Shown here in pieces: positions 51,242 to 59,772 of a stretch of 64,000 bases of DNA. Within the stretch, counting starts at the first letter, position 1, and every line of letters begins with the position of its first letter. The translations under genes were made by a program, and so were the position numbers. Source of the DNA: CAMLJR01 sp964631955 (GTDB taxonomy: Bacteria; Pseudomonadota; Gammaproteobacteria; Pseudomonadales; CAMLJR01); the NCBI GenBank assembly GCA_964631955.1, contig CAZWBA010000013.1, forward strand, positions 1 through 64,000. The letters are read 5' to 3'. The notes under the pieces were generated by a model. It was not told the DNA's origin. It searched no databases and worked only from the letters and a program-made list of their open reading frames with translations.

Positions 51242-52153
51242 ATGTCACAGCTCAGATTCGACGACCGTGTCGCCGTTATCACCGGAGGCGGCAGAGGCCT
51301 GGGCCGCGCTTACGCCGAACTGCTCGCAGCGCGCGGTGCAAAGGTCGTCATCAACGATCCCGGCGTCAGTTTGAAAGGTGACGGCCTCACCGAAGATCCC
51401 GCTGCCGAAACCGTCGCTGCGATTAAAGCCGCCGGTGGCGAAGCCGTAGCGAATAGAGATTCCGTCGCCACTCCCGAAGGCGGCAAAGCGATCATTCAAT
51501 CGGCGCTCGATCATTACGGCCGCATCGATATTCTCATTCACAACGCCGGTGTGGTGCGTCGCGCGCCGCTCACGGAAATGTCGTACGAAGATTTCGAATT
51601 CGTGCTCGATGTGCATCTGCGCGGCGCGTTTCATGTCGTGCGCGCCGCATTTCCCCTCATGTGCAGCGCCGGTTACGGGCGCGTGGTGCTGACGGGTTCG
51701 ATCAACGGTTTATACGGCAATTATCAAAATGCGAATTACAGCGCTGCGAAAGGCGGCACGCATGCGTTGTCGAATGTCGTCGCACTCGAAGGCGCTGCGC
51801 ACAATGTGAAGAGCAATGTGATTTTGCCGGCGGCGGTGACTCGCATGTCGGAAGGCGTCGATACCTCGCAGTTTCCACCGATGCCGCCGGAAATGGTTGC
51901 AGCCGCGGTCGGCTGGCTGGCGCATGAATCGTGTTCGGTTTCCGGCGAAATGCTGATTTCGGCAGCCGGTCGCGTGGCGCGCGCGTATGTCGCCGAAACG
52001 CACGGCGTTTATCGTCCCGAGTGGAGCATTGAAGATATCGCAGCGCAAATCGATCCGATTCGCGGCACCGACACGCCGGTGTTATTCGAGCCGGTGCCGT
52101 CGGGTCAGCTCGATCATCTGAAATACGGTTTCGCGATGGCGATGAAGCGCTGA
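51242..52153 (+). CDS. SDR, 17-beta-HSD4/MFE-2-like
   Basis: This 303-residue SDR (ATG 51242 after GGGAGAATTTC) is the paralogue of the one at 5182-6087. TGGGRGLGRAYA near residue 14, VVINDPGVSLKGD, HNAGVVR, an active-site Ser and intact Y-SAA-K are all present. The shared C-terminal GVYRPEWSIEDIAAQIDPIR marks the same subgroup. It is probably an NAD-dependent 3-hydroxyacyl-CoA or hydroxysteroid-type dehydrogenase. It is the first of three plus-strand genes. Confidence 0.88.
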   Translation: MSQLRFDDRVAVITGGGRGLGRAYAELLAARGAKVVINDPGVSLKGDGLTEDPAAETVAAIKAAGGEAVANRDSVATPEGGKAIIQSALDHYGRIDILIHNAGVVRRAPLTEMSYEDFEFVLDVHLRGAFHVVRAAFPLMCSAGYGRVVLTGSINGLYGNYQNANYSAAKGGTHALSNVVALEGAAHNVKSNVILPAAVTRMSEGVDTSQFPPMPPEMVAAAVGWLAHESCSVSGEMLISAAGRVARAYVAETHGVYRPEWSIEDIAAQIDPIRGTDTPVLFEPVPSGQLDHLKYGFAMAMKR

Positions 52154-52217
52154 TTTGGTTCCCCTCTCCCATTTGGGGGAGGGAATATCAATTAAAAATA
52201 ACGCGGGGAATAATTTC

Positions 52218-53810
52218 ATGTCAGAACAAACCAGCCGCTACACATCGTCAATTTCCGAAAAAGTCGCTGAAGGTTGGTCGCTAGAAAGGCTCACTAAACC
52301 GAGCCGTTTATTCGGCTCTAACGGTATGCGCTTAGGCACGGATGGTCGCGTGTATGTGGCGCAGGTTTCCGGCAGTCAGGTCAGCGCGATCGATGTGAAT
52401 ACCGGCGAGATCGAAACGATCAGCCCGCTCGGCGGCGACATCATTGCGCCCGACGATCTGGTGTTCGATCCGCAGGGCAATCTGTACGTCACCGAAATTT
52501 CCGAGGGCCGCGTCGGCGCGCTCGATACCAAAGGCAATTACCGCGTCGTGTACGGCGATATCCCGTGCGCGAATCCGATTACGTTTTATCAGGGCCGTCT
52601 GTTCGCGGGTGAATGCCGTCCCGGCGGGCGCATCATGGAACTGGATTTGAACGGCGGGCCTGCGCGCATCATCGCTGACAATTTAATGATGCCGAATGCA
52701 ATGGAAGTCGGTCCCGACGGCAAATTGTATTTTCCGCAGATGGGCACCAATGAAATCTGCCGCGTGAGTCTCGATGGCGGCGCCATCGAAAAAGTCGCGG
52801 GCGATCTCGGCGTACCCGATTCCGTCAAATTCGACGCGAAAGGTTTCATCGTGTCGACGCAGGTGGCGAGCGGGCAGGTATTGCGCATCGATCCGCGTAC
52901 GGGCGAAAAAACCACGCTCGCGCAACTCTCGCCGGGTCTCGATAATCTCGTCTTCGTCGGCGACCGTTTATTCGTGTCGAACATCAGCGGGCGCGTCGAT
53001 GAAGTGCTCGCCGATGGCAGCTCGCGCTCGGTCATTCCCGATTGCCTGCTGTTCCCGCTCGGGCTGGCCGTCGATACCGATGGCGCCCTGCTGATTGCCG
53101 ATGGCGGTTTTTCTTATTCGTTGAAAGACGGCACGCGGCAAACGCTCGGCATGTTCTTCACGCCGGGTTATCCGGGTTATGTGCGCGGCGTCGTGAATAC
53201 CGGCGCGGGAGAATTCGTCGTCACCACATCGGCGGGGCAGGTTTCGCGCTGGTGGCCCGCGCAACAGAAACACGAAGTGCTCGCCGAAGGCTTCGATCGC
53301 CCCTATGGCATTGCAGCGACCGCGAGCGGCGCCGTGGTATTTGCCGATGCGGGAACGGGCCGTGTGCTTGCGATTCAAGCGGGCGGCGTCGAAGTGCTTG
53401 CGAGCGATTTGCAGGAGCCGAAAGGCGTTGCGATCGGCGCCGATGGCACCTGCTTCGTCAGCGAAGAAACTGCCGGCAGAGTGGTGAACATAGGACGCGG
53501 CGGCGTCGATACTGTCGTCGATAATCTGCAACAGCCGCAGGGCCTGCTCGTGCACGGCGATTCGCTGTATATCGTCGATGCGGGCAGCAAGGAAGTCATC
53601 GAATACAACCTCGTCAACAAATCGCGTCGCACCATCGCATCGGGTCTGCCGCTCGGCGCTCCTGAAGGTGTGACGCCGAAATTCCTCAAGCCGTTTCCAC
53701 CGTTATCGGGATCGATGGGCAATTTCGCCGGAATCGCCACCGATGCAGGCGGCACCATCTATGTTTCCGCCGATGCCGAAGGCAGCGTGATCGCGCTGCG
53801 TTCGCGTTAA
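52218..53810 (+). CDS. SMP-30/gluconolactonase-like beta-propeller protein
   Basis: This 530-residue cytoplasmic-looking protein starts at ATG 52218 after GGGG. It consists of repeated propeller blades of the form DVNTGEIE...APDDLVFDPQGNLYVTE, PNAMEVGPDGKLYFPQ, FPLGLAVDTDGALLIADGG, PYGIAATASGAVVFADA, PKGVAIGADGTCFVSE, PQGLLVHGDSLYIVDAG. At about 12 blade-like repeats it is roughly twice the size of a single SMP-30 domain, suggesting two six-bladed propellers. SMP-30 relatives are lactonases; NHL/Vgb relatives bind or cleave other compounds. There is no signal peptide. Confidence 0.75.
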   Translation: MSEQTSRYTSSISEKVAEGWSLERLTKPSRLFGSNGMRLGTDGRVYVAQVSGSQVSAIDVNTGEIETISPLGGDIIAPDDLVFDPQGNLYVTEISEGRVGALDTKGNYRVVYGDIPCANPITFYQGRLFAGECRPGGRIMELDLNGGPARIIADNLMMPNAMEVGPDGKLYFPQMGTNEICRVSLDGGAIEKVAGDLGVPDSVKFDAKGFIVSTQVASGQVLRIDPRTGEKTTLAQLSPGLDNLVFVGDRLFVSNISGRVDEVLADGSSRSVIPDCLLFPLGLAVDTDGALLIADGGFSYSLKDGTRQTLGMFFTPGYPGYVRGVVNTGAGEFVVTTSAGQVSRWWPAQQKHEVLAEGFDRPYGIAATASGAVVFADAGTGRVLAIQAGGVEVLASDLQEPKGVAIGADGTCFVSEETAGRVVNIGRGGVDTVVDNLQQPQGLLVHGDSLYIVDAGSKEVIEYNLVNKSRRTIASGLPLGAPEGVTPKFLKPFPPLSGSMGNFAGIATDAGGTIYVSADAEGSVIALRSR

Positions 53811-53849
53811 CTTTTATCGCTTGAAATAATTAATTGATCGGAGTTATCG

Positions 53850-54281
53850 ATGACCGAGGTTGTAAACACCAGCGCGCCCGAAGGCTGGACGCGCAAGGCG
53901 ATGAAGGGCCTGCCCGGCGCCATCGAGGCGCTGTGGACCAAGCGCGACGGCGATAGCTGGCGTTACGCGCTGCAGCTCGATGCCAGTCACTGCAATGCGC
54001 AGGGCATGGTTCACGGCGGCGTGCTGATGACGTTCGCCGATCACGCGCTGTCGCTGATGATCTGGGAGGCATCGGGCCGCGCGATGTGCTCGACCGTGCA
54101 CCTCGATTCGCATTTTCTGAAAGCGGTGCGCGCGCCGGCTTTCGTCGAGCTCGATGGAAAAATTTTGCAGCAGGGGAAAAGCACCGCCTTCGCGCGCGGC
54201 ACCCTGCGCGTCGATGGCGTCGATGTCATGGAAGCGACCGGCGTGTGGAGCATTGCCCGCGCGCCGAACCCGACCGCGTAA
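53850..54281 (+). CDS. PaaI-type hotdog thioesterase
   Basis: This 143-residue single hotdog protein has HCNAQGMVHGGVLMTFADHALSLMIW, the PaaI/YdiI-type active-site loop (Asn, HGG and the helix Asp), and a second strand pair STVHLDSHFLKAVRAPAFVELDGKI. It hydrolyses acyl-CoA, releasing CoA from dead-end or product thioesters. It is preceded by GATCGGAG and follows the propeller gene by 39 bp. The SDR, propeller and thioesterase probably form one operon. Confidence 0.88.
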   Translation: MTEVVNTSAPEGWTRKAMKGLPGAIEALWTKRDGDSWRYALQLDASHCNAQGMVHGGVLMTFADHALSLMIWEASGRAMCSTVHLDSHFLKAVRAPAFVELDGKILQQGKSTAFARGTLRVDGVDVMEATGVWSIARAPNPTA

Positions 54282-54318
54282 CCATCAATCGCTCGCCGCC
54301 CATTCTTCCGGAGTTCCC

Positions 54319-54897
54319 ATGGAATCGCTGTTCGTTTCGACCGGTGTCGTCGCGCTTGCGGAAATCGGCGACAAAACCCAGCTGCTCGCGTTTCTTCTCG
54401 CCGCCCGCTTCAAAAAGCCGCTTCCCATCATTCTCGGCATCCTCTGCGCCACCATCGTCAATCACGGTCTCGCCGGCGCGCTGGGCGCGTGGATCACCGC
54501 CACCGTCAGGCCGGACATACTGCGCTGGATTCTGGGCGCGTCCTTCATCGGCATGGCGATATGGACGCTGATTCCCGACAAGATCGACGAGGAGGAAACC
54601 CGCATCGCGCAGAAATTCGGTGTCTTCGGCGCGACCCTCATCACCTTCTTTTTTGCCGAAATGGGCGACAAGACCCAGATCGCGACGATTGCGATGTCCG
54701 CGCATTACGCGACGGCACTGCTGGTCGTCATCGGCACCACGCTGGGGATGCTGATCGCCGATGTGCCCGCCGTCTTTGTCGGCGACAGGCTGGCCGCCCG
54801 CATCCCGATGAAGCTAGTGCATGCGGTCGCGGCGGCGATATTCGCGCTGCTCGGCGTGGCGACCTTGCTCGGCTTCGGCAGCCGCTTCGGGTTGTGA
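54319..54897 (+). CDS. TMEM165/GDT1-family Mn2+/Ca2+ transporter (UPF0016)
   Basis: This 192-residue, six-span protein starts at ATG 54319 after CCGGAG. It carries the two family motifs E-x-GDKTQ (VALAEIGDKTQLLAF in helix 1, FFAEMGDKTQIATI in helix 4), whose acidic residues form the cation site. Bacterial members such as MneA export manganese. It starts 38 bp after the thioesterase gene but relates better to the ion-transport genes that follow on the other strand. No Mn riboswitch is evident upstream. Confidence 0.92.
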   Translation: MESLFVSTGVVALAEIGDKTQLLAFLLAARFKKPLPIILGILCATIVNHGLAGALGAWITATVRPDILRWILGASFIGMAIWTLIPDKIDEEETRIAQKFGVFGATLITFFFAEMGDKTQIATIAMSAHYATALLVVIGTTLGMLIADVPAVFVGDRLAARIPMKLVHAVAAAIFALLGVATLLGFGSRFGL

Positions 54898-54918
54898 CCC
54901 GCCCGCTCGTGACCGGCT

Positions 54919-55902
54919 TCAGCTGCGCGCGAACAGCAGCACCGACAGGTAGGCCAGATAGGCCGCGACGAAGACGCCGCCCTCACGCCGGGAAACCAGC
55001 CGTTCGCTTTTGAAGACCGGCAGGCACACCAGCGCCACCGCCGCCGCCAGCGGCAGATCGATCCACAGGATTTCATCGCTGACATTTACACCCCCCGGTG
55101 CGACCACGCAGGTGATGCCGAGAATGACCAGGATGTTGTAGGTGCTGCTCCCGATCAGGTTGCCGATGGCGACGTCGCGGTCGTTCTTGTACGTCGCCAT
55201 CAGCGTCGTCGCCAGCTCCGGTGCCGAAGTGCCCATGGCGACGATGGTCAGCCCGATCAGCGCGTCCGACACGCCGTAGGTCTCGGCGATATCGGTGGCG
55301 CCGGCCACCAGCCACTGGGCGCCGACAATGGCCGCCGCGATACCCGCCGCCAGTAGCGTCACATTGCGGATGCCATCGCCGATACCGCGTCCGGCGCCCA
55401 CCGCCGCAGCACTGTACTCCTCCGAAAACTCCCGCTGCATGGCCCGCACTTCCAGCCGGCTGAGCTGCACCATCGCCACCGTGTAGACGAACGCCGCCAG
55501 CAGCAGCCCGACGCCCTCGAAGCGGCTGAGCACGCCATCCCAGGCCATGACGATGAGCACCAGCGCCGAGCCGATCATGACCGGCACGTCGAGCTTGATG
55601 CTCATCAGCCGGACCGGCAGCGGCCGCAGCAGCGCACTCAGGCCGAGAATGAACAGGATGTTGAAGATATTGGTGCCGGCGATATTGCCGACCGCCAGCG
55701 GGCCCTTGCCCTCGGCGGCAGCGGTGATGCCCACCGCCAGCTCGGGCGTGCTGGTGCCGACCGAAACGATGGTGAGGCCGATGACGATGGGTCTGATGCC
55801 GAGCATCGCCGCAAAGCGGGAAGCGCCGCGCAGCAGCATTTCGGCGCCGATGACGACGACCACGAGGCCGGCGAGAAAAACGGCGGCGGGGTGGAACTCC
55901 AC
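54919..55902 (-). CDS. sodium/calcium exchanger family protein (YrbG/CaxA-like)
   Basis: This 327-residue, 10-span antiporter begins at GTG 55902, one base after the upstream UspA stop; the open frame to 56046 overlaps that gene. The two alpha repeats are GLTIVSVGTSTPELAVGITAA...GNIAGTNIFNILFILG and GLTIVAMGTSAPELATTLMAT...GNLIGSSTYNILVILG. It probably exchanges Ca2+ for Na+ or H+. It is coupled to the UspA gene and convergent with the GDT1 gene. Confidence 0.9.
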   Translation of the reverse strand: MEFHPAAVFLAGLVVVVIGAEMLLRGASRFAAMLGIRPIVIGLTIVSVGTSTPELAVGITAAAEGKGPLAVGNIAGTNIFNILFILGLSALLRPLPVRLMSIKLDVPVMIGSALVLIVMAWDGVLSRFEGVGLLLAAFVYTVAMVQLSRLEVRAMQREFSEEYSAAAVGAGRGIGDGIRNVTLLAAGIAAAIVGAQWLVAGATDIAETYGVSDALIGLTIVAMGTSAPELATTLMATYKNDRDVAIGNLIGSSTYNILVILGITCVVAPGGVNVSDEILWIDLPLAAAVALVCLPVFKSERLVSRREGGVFVAAYLAYLSVLLFARS

Positions 55903-55903
55903 G

Positions 55904-56788
55904 TCAGCGGCCGCCGGCTGGCGGTTCGCGCACGAGCAGTTCGTCGCAGGGCAGCCAGTCGAGCAGCTTGATCGCCGAACCGCCGAGCACCGTGCTGAGC
56001 AGGCGGTTGCGGCCGTAGGCTCCCAGCGCCACCAGATCGACTTCATGGCGGCGGACGTAATCGGTCAGCGACACTTCCAGCGCGCCAGCCGCGATCACCG
56101 GCCGGACCACCGCGCCCTCGGGAAGCCGCGTGGCGGCAATAAACTCGGCGCATTGATGCAGTTCGGCGGCGAAGTCGACGCCGGTATCGGGCAGATAGTC
56201 GGCGCGTCTCTGCACTTGCTGTTCGCAGGCGTGATACAGAACCAGCTCGCGCCCGGGAAACAGGTGCGCCGCCGTCGACAGCGCGTGCCGCGAGGTTTCG
56301 GAAAAGTCCGTGGCGACCACTATCTGCCGGTATGCACCGTGCGGCCGGTTGCGCACCACCAGCAGAGGCTGCGACAGCGCGCGCGCCAGGCGCTCGACCA
56401 TCGACCCGAGCAGGAAGCGGCCCAGCAGTTCGTTCCGCGCCACGCCGGTCACCACCAGTCCGCAGTCGGCGCTGGTCGCCGTCTCCGCAATGCAGCGCGC
56501 CGGATCGCTGGCGCTGACGATCCGCATGGTCGCTGGAAGATCCAGCCCGGCGAGGTCGCGGGTGAGCTGCCGGCGCGCCAGCTGCACCACCTGCTCGTCG
56601 CTTTCGCCCACCGCCCAGGCCAGTGCGGTGGCGGGCGAGGCGCCGGCGTCGAGCACATTCAGCGCGATCAGTTCGGCGCTCCATTCCTTCGCGAGCTGCG
56701 CGGCCCGGTCCAGGGCACGATCGGAGCGGGCGCTGAGATCGGTGGCCAGCAGCAGCCGTGCCGGTGGAACGATGGTTGGTGTCGTCAT
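55904..56788 (-). CDS. tandem-domain universal stress protein
   Basis: This 294-residue protein has two UspA domains: residues about 10-145 (RLLLATDLSARSDRALDRAAQLAKEW) and 150-290 (QIVVATDFSETSRHALSTAAHLFP). The second ends VDLVALGAYGRNRLLSTVLGGSAIKLL, the ATP-binding G-x2-G-x9-G type loop; the first has VTGVARNELLGRFLLGSMVERL. It lies between a P-type ATPase and an exchanger on the same strand with very short gaps, suggesting stress-linked ion transport. Confidence 0.92.
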   Translation of the reverse strand: MTTPTIVPPARLLLATDLSARSDRALDRAAQLAKEWSAELIALNVLDAGASPATALAWAVGESDEQVVQLARRQLTRDLAGLDLPATMRIVSASDPARCIAETATSADCGLVVTGVARNELLGRFLLGSMVERLARALSQPLLVVRNRPHGAYRQIVVATDFSETSRHALSTAAHLFPGRELVLYHACEQQVQRRADYLPDTGVDFAAELHQCAEFIAATRLPEGAVVRPVIAAGALEVSLTDYVRRHEVDLVALGAYGRNRLLSTVLGGSAIKLLDWLPCDELLVREPPAGGR

Positions 56789-56819
56789 GAGCTTGCTTCC
56801 CGTTGCGCGTTGAATTCGT

Positions 56820-59585
56820 TCAGGCCGGTGCGGAGTGTGCGGGAGGGCGGGCCCGCCGCACCACCCACTTCTCCAGCTCGGCGATAAAGAATACCAGCAG
56901 CCCGGCGCCGATCACCTTGACCCACTCCAGCGCGGACAGCGCCGTCGAATCGAAGATGGCCTGCGCGGCCGGCAGGTTGGTAAAGACGATCTGCAGCAGT
57001 ATGCAGGCAGCTATCGACCAGAGGATGTAGCGATTACCGGTCAGCCCCCGGCGGGTGAGGACGGAGGCGAAGAGATAGCGGCTGTTCAGCAGATAGCAGA
57101 TTTCCGCCGCGACGACGGCATTGACCGCCATCGTGCGTGCGGTTTCGAGGCTGGCGCCGTGGTCGAGTTCCCACAGAAACAGGCCGAGCGCGCCGATCAT
57201 CATCAGCGTGGAAACGAGCAGGATGCGCCAGAGGAAGAAGCCGGACAGCAGCGCCTCCGCCGGTGGCCGCGGACGCCGGTCCATGATGCCGCGCTCCGCC
57301 GGCTCGAACGCCAGCGCCAGCCCGAGCGTGCTGGAGGTGACCATGTTGATCCACAGCACCTGCACCGGCGTCAGCGGCAGCGCCAGCTCGAACAGGATGG
57401 CCGCGATCACCACCAGCGATTCGCCGCCGTTGGTGGGCAGCATGAACAGGATGAATTTTTTCAGATTGTCGTAGACCGCCCGGCCCTCCCGCACGGCGGC
57501 GGCGATGGTGGCGAAGTTGTCGTCCGCCAGCACCATGTCCGCCGCTTCCTTCGCGGCCTCGGTACCCTTGAGCCCCATCGCCACACCGACATCGGCGCGC
57601 TTGAGCGCGGGCGCATCGTTGACGCCATCGCCGGTCATCGCGACGATCTCGCCGTTCGCCTGCAGCGCCTGCACCAGCCGCAGTTTGTGTTCGGGATTGG
57701 CGCGCGCGAAGACATCGACCTCGGCGACCACCCGGCGCAGCGCGGCATCATCCATGAAAGCGATTTCCGCGCCGGTGATCGCCGGTTTGCCGGCGCCGAT
57801 GGCGAGCTGGCTGCCGATGGCCCGCGCCGTTTCCGCATGATCCCCGGTGATCATCTTCACGTGGATGCCGGCCGCGTGACAGTCGCTCACCGCCCGCATC
57901 GACTCCTCGCGCGGCGGGTCGATGATGCCGACCAGCGCCAGCAGGGTGTAGCCGCTTTCCACGTCGCTGAACTGCAGATGTCCGCTGGCCGGAGTGGCCC
58001 GGCGGTAAGCGAGCGCCAGCAAACGCAGACCGCGGGCGGCGATATCGGTCGCCGCGCGCCGCCAGTAATCGGCGTCGACCGGGTGCTCGCCGGCGGCGGT
58101 CAGCTGCGCGGCGCACATGTCGAGGATGCGTTCGGGCGCGCCTTTCACGAAAATCCAGGACTCACCGTCGCTGTCGAGGTGGTGTGTCGCCATGAAGCGG
58201 TGCTGCGATTCGAACGGGATCGAATCGACGCGGGGCCAGGCCTCGTGGGCGAGATGCTGGGTGAAGCCGGCCTTGCCGCCCATCGCCAGCAGCGCGCCCT
58301 CGGTGGGATCGCCCTCGACGCGCCACTGACCGTTTTCCTCACACAGGCGCGCGTCGTTGCAGAGCACGCCGGCGCGAATCGCCAGCGACAGTTCGGGATA
58401 GTGTTCGACATCGACGAGATGGCCGGCGCTGCTGAAATCGCCCGCCGGCGCGTAGCCGACACCGCCGACTTCGAACACACGATCGGCGCAGACCACGCGC
58501 TGCACGGTCATTTCGTTGCGCGTCAGCGTGCCGGTCTTGTCGGAGCAGATGACCGTCACCGAGCCCAGCGTCTCGACGGCGGGAAGATTGCGGACGATGG
58601 CGTTGCGCCGCGCCATGCGCTGCACCCCCAGCGCGAGCGTGACGGTCATGATGGCGGGCAGGCCTTCGGGAATGGCGGAGGCCGCGAGCGCCACCACCAT
58701 CATGAACATGTCGGCGGGCGCATGGCCGCGCCAGAACGTGCCGAGCGCGAACGTGGCGGCGCACATCGCCAGAATGGCCAGCGCCAGCCGCCGGCCGAAG
58801 CGGTCGATCTGGCGCAAAAGCGGCGTCGACAGGCTGCGGATGCCGGTGAGCAGCTGATTGATTCTGCCCAGCTCGGTCGCGGCGCCGGTGGCAACCACGA
58901 TGCCGGTGGCCTGCCCGTAGACGACCAGCGCGCCGGAATACGCCATGCTGAAGCGGTCGCCCAGCGGGGCGTCGATGTCGACAGCCTCGACATCCTTCTC
59001 GGCGGGCAGCGACTCGCCCGTCAGCGCCGCCTCTTCGACGCGCAGCGCCTTCACCGATACCAGCCGCAGATCCGCCGGCACCCGATCGCCGGAGGCGAGC
59101 AGCACGCGGTCGCCCGGCACCAGATCGGCGGCGTCGATCTCGGCGCGACGGCCGTCGCGGATGACCGTCGCGTGCGGCGACAGCATGGCGCGGATACCGT
59201 CGAGCGCCGCCTCGGCCTTGCCCTCCTGAATGAAACCGATGACGGCATTGATGACGACGGCGACGAGCAGCACACCGGTATCGACCCAGTGACCGAGCAT
59301 GGCCGTGATCGCGGCGGCGGCCAGAATGACGTAGAGCAGAACGTTGTGAAACTGCATCAGCAGACGCAGCAGCGGCCCGCGCCGCTTCGGCGGTGCCAGC
59401 CGGTTCGCACCATGCCGCGCGAGCCGCCGGGCCACTTCCGCCGCCGTCAGCCCGTCCGCGCCGCTCTGCAATGCCTGCGCGACATCTTCAGGGCTCTGTG
59501 CGTGCCAGTTCGGGGAGTCGGACGAATTCACCACGCGCTCAGTCATCGATGCCGTTTCCATCGGCGCGGACACCGGTCCCGCCAT
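56820..59585 (-). CDS. P-type (type II) cation-transporting ATPase
   Basis: This ATPase has up to 921 residues; the start at 59585 is uncertain, with ATGs at 59561 and 59546 also possible. An N-terminal cation-ATPase domain (WHAQSPEDVAQALQSGADGLTAAEVARRLARHG) is followed by LTGESLPAEK, the helix-4 PEGLPAIMTVTLALG, phosphorylated Asp349 in DKTGTLT, and GDGVNDAPALKRADVGVAMG. About ten membrane helices are expected. PEGLP is the type IIA pattern, so Ca2+ or Mn2+ export is likely. It forms a cation-handling group with UspA, the exchanger and the GDT1 protein. Confidence 0.92.
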   Translation of the reverse strand: MAGPVSAPMETASMTERVVNSSDSPNWHAQSPEDVAQALQSGADGLTAAEVARRLARHGANRLAPPKRRGPLLRLLMQFHNVLLYVILAAAAITAMLGHWVDTGVLLVAVVINAVIGFIQEGKAEAALDGIRAMLSPHATVIRDGRRAEIDAADLVPGDRVLLASGDRVPADLRLVSVKALRVEEAALTGESLPAEKDVEAVDIDAPLGDRFSMAYSGALVVYGQATGIVVATGAATELGRINQLLTGIRSLSTPLLRQIDRFGRRLALAILAMCAATFALGTFWRGHAPADMFMMVVALAASAIPEGLPAIMTVTLALGVQRMARRNAIVRNLPAVETLGSVTVICSDKTGTLTRNEMTVQRVVCADRVFEVGGVGYAPAGDFSSAGHLVDVEHYPELSLAIRAGVLCNDARLCEENGQWRVEGDPTEGALLAMGGKAGFTQHLAHEAWPRVDSIPFESQHRFMATHHLDSDGESWIFVKGAPERILDMCAAQLTAAGEHPVDADYWRRAATDIAARGLRLLALAYRRATPASGHLQFSDVESGYTLLALVGIIDPPREESMRAVSDCHAAGIHVKMITGDHAETARAIGSQLAIGAGKPAITGAEIAFMDDAALRRVVAEVDVFARANPEHKLRLVQALQANGEIVAMTGDGVNDAPALKRADVGVAMGLKGTEAAKEAADMVLADDNFATIAAAVREGRAVYDNLKKFILFMLPTNGGESLVVIAAILFELALPLTPVQVLWINMVTSSTLGLALAFEPAERGIMDRRPRPPAEALLSGFFLWRILLVSTLMMIGALGLFLWELDHGASLETARTMAVNAVVAAEICYLLNSRYLFASVLTRRGLTGNRYILWSIAACILLQIVFTNLPAAQAIFDSTALSALEWVKVIGAGLLVFFIAELEKWVVRRARPPAHSAPA

Positions 59586-59772
59586 GAAGCGGCGCGGCGG
59601 CGCGGGATGGTGCCGCCACCGTCAGCGTAAAATGTCCAGGGATCGTCGGGATCGGCATGCCGGCTTTCATCGTTTCGAGAGGAAACGTGAGTCTAAAACC
59701 CGGGCAGTGGCAATGTCACTGCCGCCGGCCGGAATGCCACGGCAGTTTGCGCAGGGACACCGCAACGAAAAT

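Noticed and set aside
56835..59630. 931-codon open frame antisense to the P-type ATPase
   Set aside because: It is His/Gln/Arg-rich with no domain, and the opposite strand encodes a complete P-type ATPase.
59632..59641. TGTCCAGGGA upstream of the P-type ATPase
   Set aside because: The right half does not match ACA, and the neighbouring genes are unrelated to the regulon.
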